Source: Natrinema pallidum DSM 3751 (lineage in GTDB: Archaea > Halobacteriota > Halobacteria > Halobacteriales > Natrialbaceae). Taken from it: DNA of 64,000 bases. The translations under genes and the position numbers were made by a program. Below the pieces are notes generated by a model. That model was not told where the DNA came from and ran no database searches. It saw nothing but the letters and a program-made list of their open reading frames with translations. Positions 9,497-17,278 of this stretch are shown in pieces (the stretch's first letter is position 1; every line of letters starts with the position of its first letter). The stretch is taken from NCBI RefSeq assembly GCF_000337615.1, contig NZ_AOII01000046.1:660-64659 (forward strand), given 5' to 3'.

Positions 9497-10183
9497 CTAG
9501 TGATTCGCATCCGGCAGCGACTCGTCGGGCGGTACCGCATCGATCACCCGCATCGGACATCGCCGTCCGAACCGATCGAAGGCCGCAATCGAGTCCTCGT
9601 CCCACGGAGGCACGGCGACGAAGACGATCCCGTGGAGATCGTCGCGTTTCGTAAGTCGAAGCTCCGAGAGCGGATGGGTAACGAATCGACCGTGCGTCCG
9701 TGTCGGTGGGATCTGCAATTCCATTCCGAAGACGGTACTGACGGAGTTCCGGCCTTTGGGCAGATAGAAATGCGTGAAGACGGGCATCGATTCGGGGATG
9801 TCGGCGCGACTCGAGATCCGACTGGCGGGCGTCACGGCCAATCCGATCGAAAGCGACTCCGGTTCGGCGCGGCGAGCCGTCTCGAGCAGCGTTTCGAGGA
9901 GCGGCCGCGTGATGTACACCTGATGCCGGTCATCCGTCGGCGAGACCGGCTGTGATGAGAGTGCTGCCGAAACGCCCGTCCGATCACTGGCAACCGCACC
10001 GAGTCCGGCGACGACGCCGAGGAACTCGAGGTCCAGATCGATCGCGATCCCCGGACCGGACACCGGCACGTTCGAGAGGAGATCCATCGTACTTCCGACG
10101 AGGCCGACCGCACACAGACAGACACCGATCGAGAACACTGCACCTGAGAGCCGAGAGTCGAAGTCGATGCTCACAAGCGACAT
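9497..10183 (-). CDS. Membrane-anchored protein with degenerate JAB/MPN-like domain
   Basis: 228 residues. Two hydrophobic segments (GAVFSIGVCLCAVGLVGS and FLGVVAGLGAVAS) occupy the first 70 residues. The rest reads like a JAB/MPN fold: YITRPLLETLLETARRAEPE (opening strand and helix), then VTHPLSELRLTKRDDLHG, where a histidine is followed after seven residues by Thr and then Asp. This mirrors the JAMM pattern H-x7-S-x2-D, but the first histidine of the HxH pair is valine. Metal-dependent isopeptidase activity is therefore doubtful. The gene lies between DUF106 (121-base gap) and secY (212-base gap) on one strand, which suggests a role with that translocon. Family call is inference. Confidence 0.55.
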   Translation of the reverse strand: MSLVSIDFDSRLSGAVFSIGVCLCAVGLVGSTMDLLSNVPVSGPGIAIDLDLEFLGVVAGLGAVASDRTGVSAALSSQPVSPTDDRHQVYITRPLLETLLETARRAEPESLSIGLAVTPASRISSRADIPESMPVFTHFYLPKGRNSVSTVFGMELQIPPTRTHGRFVTHPLSELRLTKRDDLHGIVFVAVPPWDEDSIAAFDRFGRRCPMRVIDAVPPDESLPDANH

Positions 10184-10283
10184 GGTTGAGTGACTCCACC
10201 GGTCGACGGTCGTGCGTCCCGGTCGTCGTATCGACGGACCCGCGCCCGCGGATGCGGTGACCGACCGGAGTCCGATCGGCGTT

Positions 10284-10308
10284 GTAACAATGACTTAGCC
10301 ATTGTTAC
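10284..10308 (-). terminator. Hairpin at the 3' end of the DUF106 gene
   Basis: A perfect 9-base stem (GTAACAATG / CATTGTTAC) with a 7-base loop. It overlaps the TAA stop codon of the DUF106 gene at 10305-10307. No clear T-run follows on the minus strand, so it may be an attenuator or processing site in a three-gene transcript rather than a true terminator. Confidence 0.45.
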
Positions 10309-11201
10309 GAGGATGGGGATGCCGGCTGGATGGCGAGCGTTTTCCGAATGATCTGCCGGGACGCCATCGAGCACAGGAAGTACCAGACGATCCACGTCGC
10401 CATCGGACCGACGAGGGGGTCTTGCCACGAGACAGCGCCGGCAAGCGGAACGACGAGTCCGGTCTCGCCGGCTCCGAGGTGTCCGCCACGGACCTTCCAA
10501 CGGAGCCAGAGGAACACCGGAATCGTCAGCAACATGATCCAGACCATCGGTCGGAACTGCAGTTTGAACATGCCCAGTTGATCGCCGGCGGCCGCCATCT
10601 GTTCTTCCCGAATCCGCTCGAGCGCTTCTTCATCGCCCCGTTCTTTGGCCGCTTTCTGTCGCTCTTGCAGGTCGCTCATCCGCTCCTGATACGCCTGTAA
10701 CTTCTCGGTGTTCGTGAGCCGCGCCTGTAGAACGGTCGAATAGAGGCCGGTCACGATCGCGAGGAGGATGATGACCGCGTAAAACGGGAGGGCATCGGTG
10801 ATCGGTGCGAGAACGAGATCGTCGACCGACGCGACCGTATTCCGAATCCCCGTGTTCCAGTATCCCATAAAGAAGGCGAGTGCCGTCAGCCCGACCGCCT
10901 TGTCGTACCAGGCCCACGGTTCGGCTTCGATCTCGTCCTCGTTTTCGTCCGGTCCCGAACCTTGGTCGGTGTCCTCGAGTTCTCGCTGGATGCGGTTCGG
11001 GTCGGCGAGCACGAATCCGCTGCTCTCCGCCACGAGCGTCCCGGTTCGGATCAACCGTCCCCACTGGTCACTCGATAGCGCGTCACTCACGTCGGCCCAC
11101 TGCAACTCCTCGCGTCCACTGTCGCTCCGTTCGAACACGACTGCGATGGCGTCACGCATCGCTGGCTCCTCGAGAAGCGACGCTAACTGCGGTTCTGGCA
11201 T
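10305..11201 (-). CDS. DUF106 membrane insertase (EMC3/TMCO1 homologue)
   Basis: 298 residues. A soluble N-terminal domain (residues 1-80, LQWADVSDALSSDQWGRLIRTG, winged-helix-like) precedes an acidic linker and the membrane domain: TM1 around VGLTALAFFMGYW, TM2 LPFYAVIILLAIVTGLYSTVLQ, a charged coiled-coil (NTEKLQAYQERMSDLQERQKA...), then FRPMVWIMLLTIPVFLWLRW and WIVWYFLCSMASRQIIRK. This is the archaeal DUF106 family of the Oxa1 superfamily, related to EMC3 and TMCO1, which inserts membrane proteins. In haloarchaea a DUF106 gene normally sits near the ribosomal secY with adk and cmk. Here it pairs instead with the stand-alone SecY, so it looks like a paralogous partner. Confidence 0.88.
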   Translation of the reverse strand: MPEPQLASLLEEPAMRDAIAVVFERSDSGREELQWADVSDALSSDQWGRLIRTGTLVAESSGFVLADPNRIQRELEDTDQGSGPDENEDEIEAEPWAWYDKAVGLTALAFFMGYWNTGIRNTVASVDDLVLAPITDALPFYAVIILLAIVTGLYSTVLQARLTNTEKLQAYQERMSDLQERQKAAKERGDEEALERIREEQMAAAGDQLGMFKLQFRPMVWIMLLTIPVFLWLRWKVRGGHLGAGETGLVVPLAGAVSWQDPLVGPMATWIVWYFLCSMASRQIIRKTLAIQPASPSS

Positions 11202-11639
11202 AGCCGTACGTAGACGTTATCTCAGAGAGTTATCAACGCTTCCCATCGTCGGCGACCGAGAACCGAAGCGACTGCGAGTCGAATCCGCCAGCGAGACACG
11301 CACGACCGATACGGGAGTCAGCAACGACACCGTACGGTCGCTGGGACCGAACTCGCGAGCAGGACAACAGGGTTGGAACCGAAGACCGTCGGCCGGCGAC
11401 GACTCGTGGTTCGGCACTCTGGGCAACGGTTACCGAGCCGACGTGGTGAGACGGAGCCGTAACAACCACTAAGTCATTGTCAAGGCAGGATCGGGCTGGA
11501 CCGGGACCAGGGGTACTCCTCCGATCGGAGCGCGTCGGTCCGCAGGCCGCGGCACGACGTGTCGTCCGACTCGTTCCAGCTGAGAACAGGGGGACGCGAC
11601 CTGTCGTGTGCCTCGCGGGTAACACCGACTCTCCGCGGG
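11202..11639. other. Intergenic region without recognisable gene
   Basis: 438 bases. No frame has a family signature or convincing codon pattern. It presumably includes the promoter of the DUF106 gene (AT-richer stretch at 11208-11235). Confidence 0.4.
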
Positions 11640-11858
11640 TCAAATATCGATCTCGACGGTTTCGGTTTCGGTACAGTTCGGACACGTTAACCGATAGAGG
11701 ATGTGGCCGGACCTGGGTTCCGTCTCGACGTGTGTTTGCCACTCGCTGTCGAGGACGGTGTCTTCGAAGCCACAGCCGTGACACGTCTGTCGCTTGTGTT
11801 CCAGACTCTTCGTAAACGCGTCGACTCCCTTCTGGTGGTGCTCGGTGAAGTCGCTCAT
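11640..11858 (-). CDS. Small zinc-ribbon protein
   Basis: 72 residues from the ATG at 11858 (MSDFTEHHQKGVDAF); a GTG codon directly before it is not needed. CHGCG and, 30 residues later, CPNC make a four-cysteine zinc ribbon (CxxC...CxxC) around a strand-rich middle (TEPRSGHILYRLTC). It resembles the short haloarchaeal HVO_0649-type zinc-finger proteins. Its role is unknown; such proteins are suspected to mediate nucleic-acid or protein contacts. AT-rich promoter DNA lies upstream (11880-11925). Confidence 0.7.
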   Translation of the reverse strand: MSDFTEHHQKGVDAFTKSLEHKRQTCHGCGFEDTVLDSEWQTHVETEPRSGHILYRLTCPNCTETETVEIDI

Positions 11859-12011
11859 CACGTGAGTATATCAGCCCGACTCACTTAACCATATCTAAAA
11901 ATATACATTGATATACTAGACGGTCGTCCCGACTCTCCTGTCCGCACCTGTCCATGGGGCGCGCATTCACGGCGGACCCGGCAGCTTGCCCACGGAAGCG
12001 GCGGACCTGAC

Positions 12012-13799
12012 TCAGGACGCTGTCTCGGCGTCGATGTCGTGGGAGACGACCTGCCAGTCGGCCGGCGACAGTTCGTGACCGTCGAACCCCTCGTGTTCGG
12101 GATACGCCGTGAGGACGAGATACTCGGCTCGGTCCCGCAGATAGTCGACCAACGTTCGGAGGTTGTCGCTTGCCAGCCCACCGAGACCGTCGAGGAGCAA
12201 CACCGGAACGCGCTCGTCGACGTCGAACGCGTCGTGGCCAGCGACCGCTGCGACGAGTCCCAGGACCTCCCGTTCGCCCTCGCTGAGCGCGTCCAGTCGC
12301 GCTTCGCGGCCGTCCCGGGCGACGACGAGGTCGAACCCGCTCGTAAGACGGGCCGTCTCGAATCCCGTGTCGAATCGCTCCAGGAGGTCGTTGAGCGCGG
12401 TCGAAAACGCCTCGCGGGTGCGCCGTTTGATCTCCGTCTTGCGACCCCTGAGTTCGGATATCTCCGCCGTCAGCGACGCGTACTCGTCGTCCAGCGTCGA
12501 CAACTGGTCCGCCTGCGCCTCGGCGTCCTCGAGATCCGCACGAACCTCCGCTAACTCCGTTTCGGTATATTTGATCTCGCTTTCCAGTTCCAGCACTCGC
12601 TCTTCGGTCGCGTCCACCGCTTCGGCGAGTGTCTCGATACGCGACGCCAGTTCCGACCGCCGTTCCCGGGCGCTTTCCAGACTCTCTTCGGTCTCTGCCA
12701 GTCGCGATTCGAGAGCGCCGATACGATCGGTGAGTTCCGTCTCACGCCGGCGAGCCTGCCGAATCTCGTCGCGTTTCGCTTCGAGCGTTGCGACTCGCTC
12801 CCGGTACTCGTCGGCTTGCGAGTCGAGTTCCCCGATCCGCTCGTCGAGCGCCGCTAACTGCGCCTCGATCTCGTCGCGTGTGGCATCCTCGCCGCAGAGC
12901 CAGCACGTTACTGTGTCCGCGAGCACGTCGTGGGAAACGTCGGTCAGCAGTTCGGTGCGACCCTCATCGAGGACGCGCTTGTTCGCCTCGTAGACCGACT
13001 GCAACAGTTCGACGTCCCGCTCTACGTCACGGCGATCCTCGTGGAGCGTCTCGAGTTCGCGTTCGATGTCCTCGCTCGATGGAACCGAGAGCGCCTCGAG
13101 TTCGGCTTGCGTCTCCGACAGCGTCTCGCGGACGCGCTCGGCAGTCGTCTCGAGGCGGTCGATGCGGGAATCGATGCGATCGCGCTCCACGCGCAGTTCG
13201 CTCAACTGGTCTCGGGAGTCCGAGCTACCGCCGGTCTCGTCGTCGAGATCGGCTCGCTGGGCGTGCAGTTCGTCGAGCGTCGACTCGAGGTCCGTTACTC
13301 GAGTCCGGAGCTGTGGCAGTCGGTCGGCGGCGTCCGCCGCTCGGTCGCGTTCCGTCTCGACCCGTTGTCGTTCCGCTTTCAGGTCGGCGATCCGTTCGTC
13401 GATGTTTTCGAAATCCAGCGGCCGCGTGAGGAGGTGGTCGATGGTCTCGCCGTTTCGAACGGCCCGTCGGATCTCGTTGGTTTCGTCGAGCGACGCGAAC
13501 AACGTCGCGCACACCCGATCGTATTCGTCGTGGAGATACGGGGTTCCCGTCCGGGAGACTGACCCGTCCGTCCGCTCGAGGGTGACGGCGATCTCGTCGT
13601 CGGCCGTGGTGACGGTGACCCGACCGGTCGCCTGCCCCTCGGTGAGCGGCGTCGCCGTGCCGAGCGCCGTTTCGATGCTCGCGAGAAAGCTGGATTTCCC
13701 CTGCCAGTTGGACGCTCGGACGACGTTTACGCCCGGTTCGATGCGTGCCTCTCCCTCCCGAATACCGGCGATGTTCTCGATGGAGAACTGCCACGTCAT
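12012..13799 (-). CDS. Archaea-specific SMC-related (mini-Rad50) ATPase
   Basis: 595 residues. The ABC ATPase head is split between the ends: Walker A NWQGKSS at residues 31-37 near the N-terminus, and signature LSEGEREVLGLV followed by Walker B VPVLLLDGLGGL near the C-terminus. Between them lie two long Glu/Arg-rich coiled coils flanking a zinc hook CWLC (Cys299 and Cys302), the Rad50 dimerisation element. The protein is about 300 residues shorter than Rad50, and no Mre11 gene is adjacent. Its start overlaps the rdfA stop by four bases (ATGA), so the two are co-translated. This matches the SMC-related proteins that accompany RdfA in haloarchaea. It probably acts on DNA or on chromosome or cell-shape control with RdfA. 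Confidence 0.88.
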   Translation of the reverse strand: MTWQFSIENIAGIREGEARIEPGVNVVRASNWQGKSSFLASIETALGTATPLTEGQATGRVTVTTADDEIAVTLERTDGSVSRTGTPYLHDEYDRVCATLFASLDETNEIRRAVRNGETIDHLLTRPLDFENIDERIADLKAERQRVETERDRAADAADRLPQLRTRVTDLESTLDELHAQRADLDDETGGSSDSRDQLSELRVERDRIDSRIDRLETTAERVRETLSETQAELEALSVPSSEDIERELETLHEDRRDVERDVELLQSVYEANKRVLDEGRTELLTDVSHDVLADTVTCWLCGEDATRDEIEAQLAALDERIGELDSQADEYRERVATLEAKRDEIRQARRRETELTDRIGALESRLAETEESLESARERRSELASRIETLAEAVDATEERVLELESEIKYTETELAEVRADLEDAEAQADQLSTLDDEYASLTAEISELRGRKTEIKRRTREAFSTALNDLLERFDTGFETARLTSGFDLVVARDGREARLDALSEGEREVLGLVAAVAGHDAFDVDERVPVLLLDGLGGLASDNLRTLVDYLRDRAEYLVLTAYPEHEGFDGHELSPADWQVVSHDIDAETAS

Positions 13800-14554
13800 A
13801 ACGGGATAGCAGCGGTCGCGACCGCCTCGACGAGGTACGGGTCTTCGAGAAGGGCCGTCCGAATCCCCTCGAGGAGTCCGTACGGAACCGCGAGGAGGGA
13901 CAACGCGTTCCGCCCCTGCTCCCGCATCGACTCGTCCGGCTCGGCGTCGACGTGCGTCTCACAGACGTACCCGCGTTCGACCGCGTCCGCGAACGGGACC
14001 CGAACCGAACACTCCGGACAACTCAGTTTGACCTGTACGTCGACGTCCGCTTGCTCCCCGTTCCGGAGACGGCCCTTCGAGGTGAGCGACGACAGTACCG
14101 ACTGGGCCTTTTCGGTGGCCCGTTCGCGAGCCATCCGGACGGTGTCCGTCTCCCAGTCCGTGTCCGCCGACTGCGTGTCCTTTTCGGCCTCGAGACAGTC
14201 CTTGAGGTGGTGACGCATCGTGCTCCAGGAGGGCAGTTCGCTATCGATCTCGTCGATATCGAGCCCATCCGTGGCGAGATCGGCCGCGAGTTCGTCGCGG
14301 TGGAGCGTTTCCTCGCCCGTAATGAGTTCGTATTCGCGGTCCAGATGGACGGTGACGGTATCTCGGTCGTGCTCCTCGTAGAGCCGTTTCAGGAGCCGTT
14401 TGTTGAACCACTCCGTGAGGGCTTTGTATCCGTCGGCGGACCGGCCGTCCGAACCGGTCCAGCGCGCCACCAGATACTCGTTGACGGAATCGTACTCCGG
14501 GACGGGGACGGTCAGAGAATGGCGTTCGATAAGGGTATCGACCTTACATCCCAT
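13796..14554 (-). CDS. rdfA: RdfA family protein (rod-determining factor)
   Basis: 252 residues. The opening GCKVDTLIERHSL and the following LVARWTGSDGRSADGYKALTEWFNKRLL match the RdfA family, named for a Haloferax volcanii factor needed for rod-shaped cells. The C-terminal part holds a zinc-ribbon-like set (Cys179, Cys182, Cys198, His201) after a helical middle. The arrangement (HTH-like N-terminus plus zinc site) suggests a DNA- or protein-binding adaptor for the downstream SMC-related ATPase, whose start codon it overlaps. Haloarchaeal genomes often carry several RdfA/SMC pairs; which pair controls shape here cannot be told. An AT-rich promoter-like tttatt sits about 35 bases upstream. Confidence 0.85.
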   Translation of the reverse strand: MGCKVDTLIERHSLTVPVPEYDSVNEYLVARWTGSDGRSADGYKALTEWFNKRLLKRLYEEHDRDTVTVHLDREYELITGEETLHRDELAADLATDGLDIDEIDSELPSWSTMRHHLKDCLEAEKDTQSADTDWETDTVRMARERATEKAQSVLSSLTSKGRLRNGEQADVDVQVKLSCPECSVRVPFADAVERGYVCETHVDAEPDESMREQGRNALSLLAVPYGLLEGIRTALLEDPYLVEAVATAAIPL

Positions 14555-15240
14555 CGTTGTGGTCTGTTCGAACGGAGGGTCCGACCGCTAATAAACGTGA
14601 TTACTACACGCCCGGACCGTCCGGAAACGGGGCAATCGCGCTGACGGCGTGGCCTCCGGGAACTCTCGCCGCCAGTCCCGCGCAGCTACGGCAGTTTGCT
14701 TGTGAACCGCGCCTTATAGTAGGTGGTATGATGTAACACTCATAGAGGTATTCATGGAATCATATGATTTTGGGGCAGGAGACCGGAACCGGGATACTAG
14801 CAACCGATACAGCGGTCATGATCGTCCTCCGGCGGTCGTCTTCGTACAACCTCCAACCGGTCGCCGAGCCCATTGTTCGCACACACATCGCGTTCAACTG
14901 GACTAGCGGCGCGTAGTCGGTTTCCCCCGAGAGGGACAAACCAACTGTCGGGCGGTCTCGAGTCGTCGGACTGGGTTCGATGGAAGCGGTCTCATCCGAA
15001 CTGCTCTCGTCTCGGCGTACGGATCGCCGAACGCAACTAACCATAGTATATCATATCATTCGGTGAAATAGTACTGTTATTTATGTATCGGGTCTCTGAG
15101 TGAGCGGCCGGTTTCGGTTGTGAGACACCGATCTCGACCCAGCCGTCGGTACGCGGACCGGCCCGCGATTCATGCCGCTCGAGGCGACGGCTCCCATCCC
15201 GCCGTCGACGGGGCGACCGATCGAACCACAATTGTTTCAC
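14555..15240. other. Intergenic region without recognisable gene
   Basis: No convincing coding frame. It has AT-rich stretches at 14710-14770 (cttatagtagg and following) and 15035-15095 that look like promoters without an obvious downstream gene, so a small RNA is possible but unsupported. The nearest genes are rdfA (leftward) and the DUF6775-like gene (rightward). Confidence 0.4.
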
Positions 15241-15256
15241 CCAGTGGTACCACTGG
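15241..15256. promoter_or_regulatory. Perfect 16-base palindrome before the start codon
   Basis: CCAGTGGTACCACTGG is perfectly self-complementary and ends 7 bases before the ATG at 15264. In a haloarchaeal promoter this position is the transcription start/early leader, where a repressor dimer would block transcription. It is a candidate operator; the regulator is unknown. Confidence 0.45.
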
Positions 15257-15263
15257 CTAGTAT

Positions 15264-16031
15264 ATGGTCGAACGTCTCATCTGCTATCGATCACCCTCGA
15301 CGACGGCCGCGGTCGACGACATCGCAGCCTGGCTGCGGGCGCGGCTCGACGCGACTGTGGCCGTCCGCGATCGGTTCCTCGATGTCCACCGCACGGACGA
15401 CCTCGCCGAGCGGTTCGCCGAGGCGCGAGTTCCATCCCCCTACGAGCGCGAGACGGGCAACACGATGCTCGGTACGATCCGATACGAGGAGCGGGCGCTC
15501 GAGACTCCCGATCGCGAGGGCGGGGTTCTCTACGACGGCGTCGGGGTACAGCGCGCGCTCAACGCCGCGCTCCCCGCCGACGAGCGCGGACTCGAGACGC
15601 TGCACGTTGCGATTCTCGACCGCGCCATCGGGACGTGGGGCGACCACGACGGGCGCTGGCACAAGCGCGTGACCGTCCCCGGCCAACCGGCGCTGGTATC
15701 GGTTCCGGGGCTCTACGAGGCCCCCGCCAAGCCCGAGGCCTACTATAAGGAAAAACAGCGCCACGCCCTCCTCTCCGGCGACGCGCCGCCGCGGGAAGTC
15801 CTCGAGAACCAGGTCAACGGCGACTTTCTGGTCGCCGACGACCCGCGGACCACCGAGGCCCTGAAGGGGTACGTGCTGCAGGCGTTTCACTACCTCGAGA
15901 CCGGCGAGGCGTTCTGCGACCGGGAGGACTGTCGGCTCTTCAACGCCCACCGGCAGCCGGAACTGATCGACGCCCAACTTCGTGACCCCGCGTTCTGTGC
16001 CGCCCACGCCGACCTGTACGATCGACCCTGA
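15264..16031 (+). CDS. Hypothetical protein, DUF6775-like (putative metallopeptidase annotation)
   Basis: 255 residues. No signal peptide or membrane segment. The C-terminal third has GYVLQAFHYLETGEAFCDREDCRLFNAHRQPELIDAQL...FCAAH, a cysteine/histidine-rich tail reminiscent of archaemetzincin C-termini and of the haloarchaeal DUF6775 family, annotated as putative metallopeptidases. However, there is no HExxHxxGxxH zincin motif in this protein, so peptidase activity is not supported by what I can see. The middle YDGVGVQRALNAALP and YEAPAKPEAYYKEKQ are probably family-specific. The start codon follows a 16-base palindrome that may be its operator. Confidence 0.6.
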   Translation: MVERLICYRSPSTTAAVDDIAAWLRARLDATVAVRDRFLDVHRTDDLAERFAEARVPSPYERETGNTMLGTIRYEERALETPDREGGVLYDGVGVQRALNAALPADERGLETLHVAILDRAIGTWGDHDGRWHKRVTVPGQPALVSVPGLYEAPAKPEAYYKEKQRHALLSGDAPPREVLENQVNGDFLVADDPRTTEALKGYVLQAFHYLETGEAFCDREDCRLFNAHRQPELIDAQLRDPAFCAAHADLYDRP

Positions 16032-16093
16032 GTCGGTGCCGGGACGACGAACCGGTGCGTACTTTTGTGCGAGTCCGCGAGCGACAACACACA

Positions 16094-16504
16094 ATGAGTA
16101 CGGAGTTCACTCACGAGGTCCCCGTTCGCTTTCGGGACCTCGACCCGTTAGATCACGTCAACCACGCCGTCTACGCGAGCTATCTCGAGGCGGCCCGGAC
16201 CGCTTACATCGAGGAGGTGCTGGGCGTGCCCGAGGCGGACATCGCCTTCGTGGTCGCGACGCTCGAACTCACCTACAAGCGACCGATCACGTACGACGAC
16301 GAGCCGGTCGTGGCCCTCGCTGTCGCCGAACTCGGCGACTCGAGTTGTACCATGGAGTACGAGATTCGCGTCGACGGTGCGGTCGCCGCAACGGCCGAGA
16401 CGACGATCGTCCACATCGATCACGAGACCGACGAACCGATGCCGATCCCGCCGGCCATCCGCCGACGGCTCCGCGAGTACAGCGACGCCGAAGCGCCCGC
16501 GTAA
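16094..16504 (+). CDS. Acyl-CoA thioesterase, hotdog fold (4HBT/FadM-YbgC type)
   Basis: 136 residues from the ATG at 16094 (MSTEFTHEVPVRFRDLDPLDHVNH). The RFRDLDPLDHVNHAVYASYLEAAR signature is the hotdog active-site helix of 4-hydroxybenzoyl-CoA thioesterase-like enzymes, with Asp in DPLDHVNH as the expected catalytic residue. It should hydrolyse a CoA thioester in the cytoplasm; the acyl group is unknown. A GTG-initiated form from 16055 would add 13 unlike residues and is rejected. It lies 62 bases after the DUF6775-like gene. Confidence 0.88.
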   Translation: MSTEFTHEVPVRFRDLDPLDHVNHAVYASYLEAARTAYIEEVLGVPEADIAFVVATLELTYKRPITYDDEPVVALAVAELGDSSCTMEYEIRVDGAVAATAETTIVHIDHETDEPMPIPPAIRRRLREYSDAEAPA

Positions 16505-16532
16505 TCGCCGCCGGTCGACATCGACCCCCGGC

Positions 16533-17258
16533 TCACGGCTGGGGATCGATCGATCGCTCCGGGAGTGTTCCGCCGGTAAGACGGACGACCCCGAATACGT
16601 GGGTCTCGTCGGCGACGGCAACCGCGCGCTCGCGGAGGCGAGCGTGTGCGGCACCGATCTTCTCGTCGAGCCGACGATGCGGCTCGCTCTCGTAGCGGAG
16701 TTGCGTCGTCGGCGGCGTCGAGAGGATGACGATCGCCCGGAAAACGGCGTTGACCGGCGGGGCGTACCACTCCCCGCTTCTGGCGGCGTTGGCGAGGACG
16801 ACGGTCCCGTCGGCTCCGACGAGGTCACACCAGTCGTCGACCGCGCCCGCTGGCTCCGCGAGCATGCCGACGACGAACGTCGCGAGGACGGCGTCGACAT
16901 CCCTGGCGGTCGTGTCCAGCACGCCGGCACCGTCACGCCCTCCACCGACCGGTGGCTGCGTCGCATCCCCCTGCAGGACGTGGACGTTGTCGTACGCCGC
17001 TGTCGCCGCACGCGCCCGCTCGAGTACGGGTCGCGTAACGTCGAGTCCGATCACGGTCCCCTCGGGCCCGACCCGCTCGCGGAGGACGGGGAGGTTCGCG
17101 CCCGTTCCGCAGCCCATCTCGACGACCGTATCGCCGGGCTCGAGGCGGCAGGCGGCGGCCGCCCGATCTCGGAGGCGGGCGATACCCGGCGTTCGTCGCG
17201 CGATCAGATCGTAGAGGCGTGCCCAGCGACCGTAGAACTCCCGTGCTGACTCCGTCAT
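16533..17258 (-). CDS. Class I SAM-dependent methyltransferase
   Basis: 241 residues. Motif I VVEMGCGTGANLPVLRERVG and the acidic GLDVTRPVLERAR strand identify an S-adenosylmethionine-binding Rossmann fold of the UbiE/Methyltransf_11 type. The N-terminal FYGRWARLYDLIARRTPG is typical of UbiE-like proteins that modify lipids or quinones. The substrate is not determined. It lies 20 bases upstream of the ThiR gene's far end and on the same strand. Confidence 0.85.
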   Translation of the reverse strand: MTESAREFYGRWARLYDLIARRTPGIARLRDRAAAACRLEPGDTVVEMGCGTGANLPVLRERVGPEGTVIGLDVTRPVLERARAATAAYDNVHVLQGDATQPPVGGGRDGAGVLDTTARDVDAVLATFVVGMLAEPAGAVDDWCDLVGADGTVVLANAARSGEWYAPPVNAVFRAIVILSTPPTTQLRYESEPHRRLDEKIGAAHARLRERAVAVADETHVFGVVRLTGGTLPERSIDPQP

Positions 17259-17278
17259 GCTTCGTTGTCGGGGGCCGT

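Noticed and set aside
10287-11479. Inverted 11-base match (CAATGACTTAG near 10289 / CTAAGTCATTG near 11469) flanking the DUF106 gene, suggesting a transposon
   Set aside because: Matches of this length arise by chance many times in 64 kb, no target duplication is seen and the left copy belongs to the 10284-10308 hairpin.
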